The notes below the pieces were generated by a model. That model was not told where the DNA came from. It did not search any database and saw only the letters and a program-made list of their open reading frames with translations. 64,000 nucleotides of DNA from DATLFA01 sp035525225 (GTDB taxonomy: Bacteria > Actinomycetota > Acidimicrobiia > Acidimicrobiales > WLNW01), in the NCBI GenBank assembly GCA_035525225.1, contig DATLFA010000012.1, positions 21,225-85,224 of the forward strand. The letters run 5' to 3'. Numbering within the stretch: position 1 is the stretch's first letter; the number at the start of each line of letters is the position of its first letter. The position numbers were made by a program, and so were the translations under genes. This document shows positions 24,276-32,755 of the stretch, in pieces.

Positions 24276-26621
24276 TCAGTTGGGGCGTCGGGCCCACGGA
24301 AGGTATCGGGGCAACAGGATGACGCCGGCGGCGCCCGCGGCGGCGCAGAGGATGATCTCGAGCCAGATCACGTTGGGTGGATGATCGAACTCGAAATAGT
24401 TCTTCAACGGTTCGATGAGCAGGATGGCCACGTAGAACGCGCCCATGGTGGCGGCAAGCGCCACTTTCCACGCACGCAACGGCCGGCTGACGACGACCAA
24501 TACGACCAGCCCGATGATGAGCAACGTCATCGTCGCCGCAGTGCGCTCTTCGGCCAGCACCACGCCGTCGGCCCGGCGCGCGAGCACGTACACCGTGAAG
24601 CTCGCAACGGCAGCCGAGATACCGGCCGGTATCGAGAATCGCAGCACGCGATCGAGAAACCCTTTGTGCACGAGCTTGTCGTTAGGTGCGAGCGCGAGCA
24701 GCAGGCCGGGGATGCCGATGCTGAACGATCCGATCAGGGTGAGATGTCGAGGGAGGAACGGATAGGGCATGCCGAAGATGGCGACGAGCGATGTCAACAA
24801 CACGGCGTAGGTCGATTTGGTGATGAACAGGTTTGCGACGCGTTCGATGTTGTTGATGACACGTCGCCCTTCGGCGAGCACGCGAGGCAGGGTCGCGAAC
24901 TGATTGTCGAGCAGCACCAATTGCGCGACCGCGCGCGTCGCCGCCGAACCGGACCCCATCGAGATGCCCATGTCCGCGTCTTTGAGCGCGAGCACGTCGT
25001 TGACCCCGTCGCCCGTCATCGCCACGGTCCTGCCCCGTGATTGCAGGGCGCCCACCATCGCCCGTTTTTGATGAGGCGTCACTCGACCGAAAACCGCGTT
25101 CTGCTCCAGTATTTCGGCCATCGCCTCGCGCTCTTCGGGCAGATTGCGGGCGTCGTAGCCGACCTCGGCGTTGGGGATGCCGGCGCGCCGGGCGACCGCC
25201 GCGACAGTCTGGGGATGATCGCCCGAGATCACTTTGAGGTCGACGTCTTGAGTGATGAAGAACTCGAGGATCTCGCGCGCGTCGGGCCGCACGGTGTCCT
25301 CCAACACGATGATCGCCACCGGTGAGCGTTCGTCGGGCAGGTTCTCGCCGTCGTATTTGTGGCGGCTGTGGGTCACCACCAGCACCCGCTTGCCCTGTTC
25401 GGTGTCGGCCTCGACGCGTGCCCGGCAATCGACATCGTCGGCATCGAGCAAGATGTCGGGCGCACCGAGATAGAACGAACCCTGTTCGCTGAAGTGCGCG
25501 CCGGCCCATTTGCGAGCGGACGAGAACGGGGTCGATTCGGTGAGGCTCCATCCTTGTGCCGGAGCGGCGAATGCGTCGGCGATCGCCTTGAGTGTTGGAT
25601 TCGGGTTGGTGTCGGCGGCGCCCATCGCGCCGAGCACCTCTCGCGCGTAGGCCTCGTCGTGCGGCTCGATCACCTCGATGCCGCCGAGCGAGATCTCGCC
25701 GGTCGTGATGGTGCCCGTCTTGTCGAGGCACAGCGTGTCGACGCGGGCGAGAAGCTCGACCGACGCCAGCTCTTTGGCCAACGCCCGCCGGCGGGCGAGA
25801 GCGAGCACGCCGACGATGAACGCGATGCTGGTCAACAACACCAGACCATCAGGGACCATCGCCACCGACGCCGCGACCATACCGGTCAACGCGTCTTGCC
25901 ACGATTCCTCATTGATGAGGCGGATGAACAACAGGATCGCCGCGGGCGGGATGATGATGAGCTGCCAACGGAGGATCTTGTCGACGCCACGCCGCAGGTC
26001 GCTGGGTGCGAGAGCGAACTTGCGAGCCTCGTTGGCGAGCTTCGCAGCGTAGGAATCAGCGCCGATGTGAGTGGCGCGGTAGTAGCCCGAGCCGGCCGAG
26101 ACGAAGCTGCCCGAAAGTACGCTGTCGGTCTCGTGCTTCTCGACGGGTTCGGCTTCGCCGGTGAGGAGGGATTCGTCGATCTCGAGGCCAACCGCTTGGA
26201 CGACCTCGCCGTCGACGACGACTTGGTCGCCCGGTTGCAGTACCAAGAGCTCGTCGGCGACGACCTGGCTGACTCCCAGCTCGAGCAATTCGCCGTCGCG
26301 CACGACGTGGGCCTTCGGCGCGTTGAGCACCGCCAGCTCGTTGAGCGTCTTGCGCGCCCGCAGCTCCTGGACGATGCCGATGACGCTGTTCGAGATGATG
26401 ACGCCGGCGAACAACGCATCCTTCGGTTGCCCGGCCACGAGGATCAGCACGAACAGTGTGCCGACGATGCCGTTGACGCGCGTGAAGACGTTCGCGCGGA
26501 TGATCTCGCGGACAGTGCGCACCGGCGCGTCGGGCACCGCGTTGACACGACCCTGTGCCACTCGTTCTTGCACCTCGGCGGCGGTGAGGCCGCTTTGCGG
26601 TGGCGCGACGGGAGCGGTCAT
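24276..26621 (-). CDS. ctpE: CtpE-like cation-transporting P-type ATPase
   Basis: A 781-residue P-type ATPase pumping a cation across the membrane. The phosphorylated Asp is D300 in DKTGT, the actuator motif is TGEAEP (154-159), and the hinge is 'TGDGVNDVLALKDAD'. About ten membrane segments are visible. Membrane helix 4 carries 'MVPDGLVLLTS', where most relatives have PEGL, so a substrate-site Glu is replaced by Asp. The N-terminal 'IIRANVFTRVN' and 'IDESLLTGEAEP' blocks closely match Mycobacterium tuberculosis CtpE, which is reported as a calcium importer. The ATG at 26621 fits homology. It lies upstream of no obvious partner and is convergent with the thiolase-like gene. Confidence 0.88.
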   Translation of the reverse strand: MTAPVAPPQSGLTAAEVQERVAQGRVNAVPDAPVRTVREIIRANVFTRVNGIVGTLFVLILVAGQPKDALFAGVIISNSVIGIVQELRARKTLNELAVLNAPKAHVVRDGELLELGVSQVVADELLVLQPGDQVVVDGEVVQAVGLEIDESLLTGEAEPVEKHETDSVLSGSFVSAGSGYYRATHIGADSYAAKLANEARKFALAPSDLRRGVDKILRWQLIIIPPAAILLFIRLINEESWQDALTGMVAASVAMVPDGLVLLTSIAFIVGVLALARRRALAKELASVELLARVDTLCLDKTGTITTGEISLGGIEVIEPHDEAYAREVLGAMGAADTNPNPTLKAIADAFAAPAQGWSLTESTPFSSARKWAGAHFSEQGSFYLGAPDILLDADDVDCRARVEADTEQGKRVLVVTHSRHKYDGENLPDERSPVAIIVLEDTVRPDAREILEFFITQDVDLKVISGDHPQTVAAVARRAGIPNAEVGYDARNLPEEREAMAEILEQNAVFGRVTPHQKRAMVGALQSRGRTVAMTGDGVNDVLALKDADMGISMGSGSAATRAVAQLVLLDNQFATLPRVLAEGRRVINNIERVANLFITKSTYAVLLTSLVAIFGMPYPFLPRHLTLIGSFSIGIPGLLLALAPNDKLVHKGFLDRVLRFSIPAGISAAVASFTVYVLARRADGVVLAEERTAATMTLLIIGLVVLVVVSRPLRAWKVALAATMGAFYVAILLIEPLKNYFEFDHPPNVIWLEIILCAAAGAAGVILLPRYLPWARRPN

Positions 26622-26673
26622 CGCGCCGGAGGCTAGCGGCCCGAGGGGCCCTTACCGAGCGGGAGCCGGCGGC

Positions 26674-27405
26674 TCACCACGGCGAACCCGCGTCGTCGAA
26701 GTGCCACCCCTGTTCGCCGGTGACGATACGGTGCCGCGGCCCGTCTGCATCGAGGTCATTCGTGTCATATCCCGCGTCGGGATGCCACAGGAACGTCATT
26801 GCCGTTTCGGTGCGCACGACGTGCGTTTCGTAGAACCGGGGCGCACGGGTGCGATATGCCTCGAGCGCGTCGACGACCGAGGCCGCGCGAGCCAGATAGG
26901 TCAACGTCACGAACGTGGGCGGCGCGAGTTGGATCTCCTTCGCTCGATGACGCGCCAGGGCATAGGCCGGTCGTAACCACGCATGGTCACATATCTCGAA
27001 CGGGTCGATCTCGACATCTTCGTGCAGCGCCTGACACGCGAAGAAGAAGGTGGCAAACCGAAATTTGGCACCTTGTGGCGGAACCCAATGCGCAAACCAC
27101 ACGAGCGACTCGACATCGATCCTCTGGCTCGCTTCCTCGGCCGACTCGCGTACCGCCGCGGCTCGTGCCGAAGAGAGCAGATCGACGACACCTTCGCCAT
27201 GGTCGCCGGCGTCGATCTTTCCACCGGGGAATACCCAAAGCCCGCCGGCAAAGGCGGCCTCGGCACCGCGTCGCAACATGAGCACTTCGAGCGCGCCCGC
27301 GTGCTCGCGCAAGATGACCACCGTTGCCGCGGCCGTTACCGGTGACCCGGCACGGTGTTGTTCGGCCACCCAATCGTGATACGAGGGTTCGAGATGTTGG
27401 TTCAT
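26674..27405 (-). CDS. NUDIX hydrolase-family protein
   Basis: A 243-residue protein with a NUDIX fold. The first strand is 'AAATVVILREHAGALEVLMLRRG', followed by 'GGLWVFPGGKIDAGD'. The Nudix box is stretched: Gly is followed by about 20 residues before 'RESAEEAS', as in CoA- and ADP-ribose-type actinobacterial members. Hydrolysis of a nucleoside diphosphate linked to another group (perhaps CoA) is expected. The ATG at 27405 overlaps the CoA transferase stop (ATGA); the long frame upstream is a shadow. It is the last gene of the SDR/CoA-transferase operon, which supports a link to CoA metabolism. Confidence 0.83.
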   Translation of the reverse strand: MNQHLEPSYHDWVAEQHRAGSPVTAAATVVILREHAGALEVLMLRRGAEAAFAGGLWVFPGGKIDAGDHGEGVVDLLSSARAAAVRESAEEASQRIDVESLVWFAHWVPPQGAKFRFATFFFACQALHEDVEIDPFEICDHAWLRPAYALARHRAKEIQLAPPTFVTLTYLARAASVVDALEAYRTRAPRFYETHVVRTETAMTFLWHPDAGYDTNDLDADGPRHRIVTGEQGWHFDDAGSPW

Positions 27406-28589
27406 GCCACGACCTTGTCCGCGCGTAGCGCGGTGATCCGAGCGTCGTCGAAGCCGAGTTCGCGCAGCACGTCGTCGGTGTGCTGCCCGAGTGTCGGCGC
27501 GTGGGGCCCGTGATGTGCGGGAGTGCCGCCGAACACCGCGGGCGGGCGCGGCTGCTGTACCCGGCCGAGCGCGGGGTGCAGCGTTTCGCTCAACAGTTCG
27601 TTCGCTCGCACCTGCGCATCGTGCGGCAGTTGGTGCACCGGCACCGCGACACCGCAGGGGACGTCGTTGGCTTCCATGCGGGCCATCGCGTCGACCAGCG
27701 GAGTCTTCAGTGCTTCGGCGTTTACCGTGCGTAACGCTGCGCGCAGCTTGTCCTGATTGCGCATGCGGTCGCCGATGGTTGCGAGGTCGGGGTCGGTGCT
27801 GTCGACGCCGAACGATCGGCACAGACCGTGGAATTCGGAGTCGGCCAGGGGAGTGGCGGTCGCGAACCCGTCGGCCAACCGCATGAGTGACATCGTGCCG
27901 GCCGCAGACGATGGTCGCCCGCTCGTGTTGTCGAGCAGCGTCTCGTTGCCTGCGCAGTCGACCCACACGAACGCGATCGCCGCGTCGAGCATGGCCAGCC
28001 GAATCAATTGACCACCGCGCCCACGCTCCCGCGCGAAGAGCGCGGCACTGATCGCCTGTGCCGCGGTGAGCGACGTGATCTTGTCGGCCGCCAGCTGACG
28101 CAGGAATTGCGGTTCGCCGGTCGCGGGGTCGCTCTGGGTGTACGTCAATCCGGATTGCGCCTGTACGACGTTGTCGTAGACGCGCTTGTGGGCGAGAGGG
28201 CCGGAATCACCGAAGCCGCTGATCGATACGTAGATGATGTCCTCGCGGAGTGCACGCAGGTCGTCGTATCCGATGCCCATGCGCTCAGCGACGCCGGGCC
28301 GGAAGTTCTGCACGAACACATCGGCGCTGCGGCAGAGGTCGCGCAGCACTTCGATGGCGCGTGCGTCACGCAGGTCGAGCACCACGCTGCGCTTGCCGCG
28401 GTTGGCGATCTGGAACATCGCCGAGATGCCGTTGTGGGCCACGCCGACGAATCGGGCGATGTCACCGATGCCCGGTTGCTCGATCTTGACCACGTCCGCG
28501 CCTTGGTCGGCGAGGATGCCGACGGCGAGTGGCCCCGAGATGGCGACCGAGAGGTCGACGACCTTGATGCCCGAGAGTGGTCCGGTCAT
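27402..28589 (-). CDS. CaiB/BaiF-type (family III) CoA transferase
   Basis: A 395-residue family III CoA transferase. The opening is 'GIKVVDLSVAISGPLAVGIL' with 'GADVVKIEQPG' and 'NRGKRSVVLDLR'. The catalytic Asp is probably in 'VYDNVVQAQSGLT', the usual position of this family. 'ANELLSETLHP' and 'LGQHTDDVLRELGF' close the protein. The ATG at 28589 overlaps the stop of the SDR (ATGA), and its own stop overlaps the NUDIX start, so the three genes are translated together. A different acid from that of the enzyme at 12819 is likely, as the two are only distantly similar. Confidence 0.88.
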   Translation of the reverse strand: MTGPLSGIKVVDLSVAISGPLAVGILADQGADVVKIEQPGIGDIARFVGVAHNGISAMFQIANRGKRSVVLDLRDARAIEVLRDLCRSADVFVQNFRPGVAERMGIGYDDLRALREDIIYVSISGFGDSGPLAHKRVYDNVVQAQSGLTYTQSDPATGEPQFLRQLAADKITSLTAAQAISAALFARERGRGGQLIRLAMLDAAIAFVWVDCAGNETLLDNTSGRPSSAAGTMSLMRLADGFATATPLADSEFHGLCRSFGVDSTDPDLATIGDRMRNQDKLRAALRTVNAEALKTPLVDAMARMEANDVPCGVAVPVHQLPHDAQVRANELLSETLHPALGRVQQPRPPAVFGGTPAHHGPHAPTLGQHTDDVLRELGFDDARITALRADKVVA

Positions 28590-29443
28590 CCGTAGCCCCG
28601 GTCGAGCGGGCCGAGACCCATGCGCGCACGCATCTCGTCGTTGTTGACGAAGATCGGCTCGTTGTCCACACCGAGATGCGCCCACTTCCACGACATGCCG
28701 CCATCGACCGGGATGAGTTGACCGTTGACGTAGCTCGACAGGTCCGAGACGAGGAAGAGCGCCACGGATGCGATCTCTGCGGGTTCGCCGCGGCGGTGCA
28801 AAGGGATGGCGACGCGGTCGCGGCGGTCGGGCGGCAGTGGCTTGGCCCGCGGTGTGTTGATCGTGCCCGGTGCGATGACGTTGGCACGGATGCCGTGGTG
28901 ACCCCATTCGACGGCCATGGTGCGAGTGAGCGCGACGACGCCCGCTTTCGAGGTTCCGTACGCAACGTGATACGGCGCGGCGGCCAGCCCCGCGGTCGAC
29001 GCGACATTGACAATCGAACCGCCACCGCCTTCGATCATCACCTTCGCGACGGCTTGGCCGAGGAACATGACGTAGTCGACGTTGATGGTGAACACGGTGC
29101 GCCACTGCTCGCGGGTGTAGTCGAGTGTCGGCGCCCACCCGTCGAGCGCGGTGCCCCCGATGACGTTGACCAGACCGTCGATGCGCCCGCACTCGCGCTG
29201 CGCGGTGTCGATGATCGACGCGATGCCCTCGTCGGTGGTCACGTCGCCGCTGACGCCGACGAACGGCTGTCCGGCGAACTCGGTCGTGACGGCCTCGAGG
29301 GCCGCCTTGTCGCGGTCGACGCCGATGACGGTCGCGCCTGCCTCGAGCATCGCCTGTACCGAGCGGGTGCCGATGCCACCGCCACCGGCACCGGCCACGA
29401 TCACGCAACGACCATCCAGCCGCAATCTTTCGACGATCATCAA
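28586..29443 (-). CDS. Short-chain dehydrogenase/reductase
   Basis: A 285-residue SDR (284 if Met2 is the start). The cofactor motif is a variant, 'AGAGGGGIG' for TGxxxGIG. Asp in 'VIGVDRDK' favours NAD. The catalytic Ser is in 'VNVASTAG' and the Tyr/Lys pair in 'YGTSKAG'. After 'IPVDGGMSWKW' there is a tail of about 35 residues, longer than in most SDRs. It is the first gene of the operon SDR, CoA transferase, NUDIX and is divergent from the SDR at 29501. The substrate is unknown. Confidence 0.86.
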   Translation of the reverse strand: MMIVERLRLDGRCVIVAGAGGGGIGTRSVQAMLEAGATVIGVDRDKAALEAVTTEFAGQPFVGVSGDVTTDEGIASIIDTAQRECGRIDGLVNVIGGTALDGWAPTLDYTREQWRTVFTINVDYVMFLGQAVAKVMIEGGGGSIVNVASTAGLAAAPYHVAYGTSKAGVVALTRTMAVEWGHHGIRANVIAPGTINTPRAKPLPPDRRDRVAIPLHRRGEPAEIASVALFLVSDLSSYVNGQLIPVDGGMSWKWAHLGVDNEPIFVNNDEMRARMGLGPLDRGYG

Positions 29444-29500
29444 CTAGCCCCCTTGGTGCGAACGCGGCAGATTGTAGGGACACGGGGCGAGGGGAATGCA

Positions 29501-30340
29501 GTGGCGGTCAGCGATCTCAGGGGCAAGACAGCGGTTGTGACGGGTGCCGCCAGCGGCATCGGCTTGGCCATGACCGAGCGATTCGTGGGCGTTGGTGCCC
29601 GGGTCGTGATGGCCGACGTCGAGGAAGCGGCCCTCGTGCGCGAGGCCACGAGGCTGCAGCGTGCCGACGCCGATGTGTTGGCCGTGCTCACCGATGTCAC
29701 CGACCCGGCGCAGGTCGAGAACCTGCGTGACCAGGCGTTGACGCAGTACGGGGCCGTGCACGTGGTGTGCAACAACGCCGGCGTCGCGCCCGCGGGGCCG
29801 ATGTTGACCACCACCGCGGCGGACTGGCGCTGGATCGTCGACGTCAACGTGCTCGGCGTCGCGTACGGCGTCGTCACGTTCGGCCCACTGCTCGTCGAGC
29901 AAGGCGAGGGCCATATCGTCAACACCGCGTCCGAGGCCGGACTTGTAACGACGCCGACCCTCGGCATGTACTGCGCCACCAAGCATGCAGTGGTGGGCTT
30001 GTCCGAATCGCTCTATCACGAACTCGCACCGCAAGGCATCGGTGTGTCGTGCCTGTGCCCCAACCTCGTCAAGACCAGCATCTTCCATTCGGAGCGCAAT
30101 CGTCCTCACGGCGCCCAGTTGACCGCTCAGGAGCATGCGGTCATCAGCCCGCTGCGCGAGAGCATCGACGCGATGGGGATCGCACCGTCGCAAGTCGCGA
30201 CCGATGTCATCGACGCGGTCACCACCGGCAAGTTCTGGATCTTCACGCACCCCATCACGAAGCCGGTGGCGCTTTCGCGATTCGACGACATCCAGGCCGA
30301 TCGCAATCCGACCAACGCCTACGACCGCCTCACCCGCTGA
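29501..30340 (+). CDS. Short-chain dehydrogenase/reductase
   Basis: A 279-residue SDR with TGAASGIG near residue 13, 'NNAGVAPAGPM', the catalytic Ser in 'VNTASEAG' and 'YCATKHAV' as YxxxK. The C-terminal half ('SCLCPNLVKTSIFHSERNRP', 'KFWIFTHPITKPV') matches the C-factor/retinol-dehydrogenase-like group that acts on larger alcohols and steroids. The GTG at 29501 follows GCGAGGGG; an ATG at 29496 is out of frame. It is divergent from the SDR operon and is followed by the hairpin at 30361. Confidence 0.87.
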   Translation: MAVSDLRGKTAVVTGAASGIGLAMTERFVGVGARVVMADVEEAALVREATRLQRADADVLAVLTDVTDPAQVENLRDQALTQYGAVHVVCNNAGVAPAGPMLTTTAADWRWIVDVNVLGVAYGVVTFGPLLVEQGEGHIVNTASEAGLVTTPTLGMYCATKHAVVGLSESLYHELAPQGIGVSCLCPNLVKTSIFHSERNRPHGAQLTAQEHAVISPLRESIDAMGIAPSQVATDVIDAVTTGKFWIFTHPITKPVALSRFDDIQADRNPTNAYDRLTR

Positions 30341-30360
30341 TACTGCCCGAACTTCCCGAA

Positions 30361-30403
30361 CTCGCAGCACAACGTCGGACACGGTCCGACGTTGTGCTGC
30401 GAG
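30361..30403. terminator. Perfect 20-bp-stem hairpin between convergent genes
   Basis: CTCGCAGCACAACGTCGGAC (30361-30380) is exactly complementary to 30384-30403, with a three-base loop. It lies 20 bases after the SDR stop (30340) and 29 bases before the epoxide-hydrolase-like stop (30433), so it would form on transcripts from both sides. Without a T run it may slow or block polymerase or protect 3' ends. GAACGGG follows, as it does after the palindrome at 52367-52414. Confidence 0.75.
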
Positions 30404-30432
30404 AACGGGTCTGGGACCGGTCGTCGGCGTGG

Positions 30433-31455
30433 TCAGATGCGGGCGGCGAAGAAATCGGTGAGCACTTCGTTGGTGCGCGCCGGGTCTTCTTCGGGCACGA
30501 AGTGACCGCAGAGCGCGCCGCGAACGCGCAAGTCGGGGAAGTGGCGGGGGAACGACTCGGCGTACAGGTCGCCGCTCGGCTGGTAGTCGTCGTCGGGCAG
30601 GCCCGACACGAACGCCTGCGGGATGAGGAACGGGCTGAAGAGCCACAGCGCGGGATGCGGATAGGTCTTGTGCCAGTCCTCTGGGGCATAGACCATGTGC
30701 TCGAATTCGTTGCGCTCCCAGAGAGCCGCGACCTTCGGATTCGACAGGAATTCGAACGACCCGTCGTCGTGGAGTCGGTGAAACGGCAACGCATGGCGGT
30801 AGTACTCGACCGCGTGGAACCACGATGCGTCGTTGTCGAACATCGCGACGTAGTGGTCGACGTCCGCTGAGGTCCACGTGCGCGACGGATCCCACAGGCG
30901 CGCGCCGGAGGCGCCGTCATCGGCACGCGCCCATGGCGAATAGGGCGGCGGCCCGTACGAACCCTTCTCTCCGGCGAACACCGCTCGGATTAATTCGACC
31001 GCATGGCGGGGCCAGAACTCGTCGGCCTGCGGTTCGCATTTGAACCACCAGCCGTGGATGCCGCGCGGGGACCACACGGAGGTCAGCGTGTCGATGAGCG
31101 CGAGCTTGGTGAATCGGTCGGGATGATCGATCGCGGCCTTGAACGCAATGATGCCGCCCCAATCGTGACCGACGAGGTAGACCTCATCGAGGCCCACGGC
31201 ATCGATGAACTCGACCATGTCGTCGGCGAGGATGTCGCGCGTGACCCTGACGCGGGGCTTGTCGGTCAGCCCGTAGCCGCGCGTGTCGGGCGCGTAGACG
31301 TCGTAGTCCGCGGCGAGCACCTCGATCTGATGGCGCCACATGTACGAATCCTGTGGGAACCCGTGCACCAACAGGACGGCCGGATTGCCCTGCCGGCCGG
31401 CGTGGCGATAGTGCACCCGCAGGCTCGGCGTATCGACGAACTGTGTCGTGATCAC
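30433..31455 (-). CDS. Alpha/beta hydrolase, epoxide hydrolase/dehalogenase-like
   Basis: A 340-residue alpha/beta-hydrolase of the epoxide hydrolase and haloalkane/fluoroacetate dehalogenase group. The oxyanion motif is 'LLVHGFPQDSYMWRHQ' and the nucleophile is Asp in 'LVGHDWGGIIAF', which sets it apart from Ser esterases. The catalytic His is in 'CGHFVPEEDP'. A cap domain spans about residues 140-250. The ATG at 31455 overlaps the SDR stop (ATGA). Cleavage of an epoxide or carbon-halogen bond is possible; cap residues do not settle which. Confidence 0.86.
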   Translation of the reverse strand: MITTQFVDTPSLRVHYRHAGRQGNPAVLLVHGFPQDSYMWRHQIEVLAADYDVYAPDTRGYGLTDKPRVRVTRDILADDMVEFIDAVGLDEVYLVGHDWGGIIAFKAAIDHPDRFTKLALIDTLTSVWSPRGIHGWWFKCEPQADEFWPRHAVELIRAVFAGEKGSYGPPPYSPWARADDGASGARLWDPSRTWTSADVDHYVAMFDNDASWFHAVEYYRHALPFHRLHDDGSFEFLSNPKVAALWERNEFEHMVYAPEDWHKTYPHPALWLFSPFLIPQAFVSGLPDDDYQPSGDLYAESFPRHFPDLRVRGALCGHFVPEEDPARTNEVLTDFFAARI

Positions 31456-32270
31456 CGCGCCGGCATGTACTTCGCGAAGTCGACCTGACCGGTTGCCGCG
31501 GCCGCAGAGAATCCCCCGTCGACGACCATGTTGATGCCGTTGACGTAGCTCGCCTCACTGCTGCCGAGGAAGATCATCGCGGGGGCCATCTCACGCGGCT
31601 CGGCCAAACGCCCGATACCGACGTCGGCGGTCATGTTGATGGCCCAGTCGCCCATTGCTTCACGGAAGTCGGGCATGATCTTGGTGTCGGTGACACCGGG
31701 GCAGATGCTGTTGATGCGCACGCCCTGCTTGATCGACGTCACCGATCGGACCATCGTGTAGAACTGCACGAGCTCCTTCGAGAACGAGTACGCGTCGTTG
31801 GGCAACGTGTTGCCCTCGACCCACGCACTGCCCGCGGCGAAATCCGGCGTCGAGACGAGCTCGGCGATCTGTGGGACATGCTCGAACCAACGTCCCCCGG
31901 CGATCGATGCGATGTGCACGACTGCACTGCCTTTGGGCATTCGCGGAATGAGCGACTCGGTGAGCATGCGAAGGCCCAAGAAGTTGACTTGCAGTACTTG
32001 GACGTCGCTGAATCGGGTCTTGCCCGGTATGCCCGCGCAGTTCATGAGCACGTCGACGCGCGACGGCAGGGCTGCGGCTGCGGCAGTGATCGATTCAGGA
32101 TCGCCCAGATCGCAGCGCACGTATTTGTCGACCGGCTGGTCGACGCCCGCGATGTCGACGGCGAAGACGTGGGCACCGGCGTCGAGCAACATCGCTGTCG
32201 TCTCCGCGCCCATGCCTGTCGACGCCCCGGTGATCACCACGTTCTTGTCGTCATAACGAAACGGTGCCAT
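31452..32270 (-). CDS. Short-chain dehydrogenase/reductase (hydroxysteroid-dehydrogenase-like)
   Basis: A 272-residue SDR with 'TGASTGMG' as cofactor motif and Asp in 'VFAVDIAGVD' (NAD). After the catalytic Ser of 'VHIASIAGGRW' there is an insertion of about 30 residues before 'AYSFSKELV', the arrangement seen in bacterial 3-alpha-hydroxysteroid/carveol-type SDRs. The ATG at 32270 follows a copy of repeat B. It overlaps the hydrolase gene downstream. A cyclic alcohol substrate is suggested by similarity only. Confidence 0.84.
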   Translation of the reverse strand: MAPFRYDDKNVVITGASTGMGAETTAMLLDAGAHVFAVDIAGVDQPVDKYVRCDLGDPESITAAAAALPSRVDVLMNCAGIPGKTRFSDVQVLQVNFLGLRMLTESLIPRMPKGSAVVHIASIAGGRWFEHVPQIAELVSTPDFAAGSAWVEGNTLPNDAYSFSKELVQFYTMVRSVTSIKQGVRINSICPGVTDTKIMPDFREAMGDWAINMTADVGIGRLAEPREMAPAMIFLGSSEASYVNGINMVVDGGFSAAAATGQVDFAKYMPAR

Positions 32271-32282
32271 AACCCAACTTTC

Positions 32283-32305
32283 CGTTCAGAGGGCCGCTCG
32301 GGCCC
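32283..32305. repeat. Dispersed repeat B, copy 3
   Basis: Core GGGCCGCTCGGGCCC at 32291-32305, preceded by CGTTCAGA, the reverse complement of the TCTGAACG tail. It overlaps the SnoaL-like stop codon (32305) and lies 13 bases before the SDR start at 32270. Confidence 0.6.
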
Positions 32306-32733
32306 TAGCCACCCATTGCTTCGGCTGCTCGGTCGAACCAGCTCGACTCTTCGATGAGGCGCTCGCTCTTCCAGCCCTCTGCCGTGCGCACCAGCGAGTG
32401 GTTGTAGAAACCGCCGCACCAGAATGTCTTGCCGCTCGGCATGCCCATCGGGTTGTAGAACATCGCTCGCACCGAGGCACGGTCACCGTCGATCTTGACA
32501 TCGATGTTCGAGATGAGGTGCTGGGTCATCGGGAAACCAGCCATCGTCTTTTCGAGCCAGTTGGCCACTTCTTCGCGGTCGCCTTTGATGCCACCGGCTG
32601 ATTCGTAGTCGATGAACGCGCCGTCGGTGAACACGCTGCGGTAGAGCGCCCAGTCCTTGGAGTCGACCGAGTGCGCGTAGCGGGTCAAGAGATCGTTGAT
32701 CTCCAAACGGTCGCCGAGTGTCTGCAAGTCCAT
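32305..32733 (-). CDS. SnoaL/NTF2-like protein
   Basis: A 142-residue single-domain cone-fold (NTF2-like, SnoaL_4) protein. 'RLEINDLLTRYAHSVDSKDW' and 'FIDYESAGG' at the start, and 'YNHSLVRTAEGWKSERLIEE' at the end, are typical. Members include ring dehydratases, isomerases and non-enzymatic proteins. It lies between the membrane-protein gene and the SDR on the same strand, 22 and 34 bases apart. No certain catalytic Asp/His pair can be assigned. Confidence 0.8.
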   Translation of the reverse strand: MDLQTLGDRLEINDLLTRYAHSVDSKDWALYRSVFTDGAFIDYESAGGIKGDREEVANWLEKTMAGFPMTQHLISNIDVKIDGDRASVRAMFYNPMGMPSGKTFWCGGFYNHSLVRTAEGWKSERLIEESSWFDRAAEAMGG

Positions 32734-32755
32734 GATGTTCCCCCTGAATCGAACC

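Noticed and set aside
27402..29483. One long protein joining the SDR region to the CoA transferase
   Set aside because: The N-terminal part is a different frame of the SDR gene and is Arg-rich; the CoA transferase starts at 28589 with an ATGA overlap.
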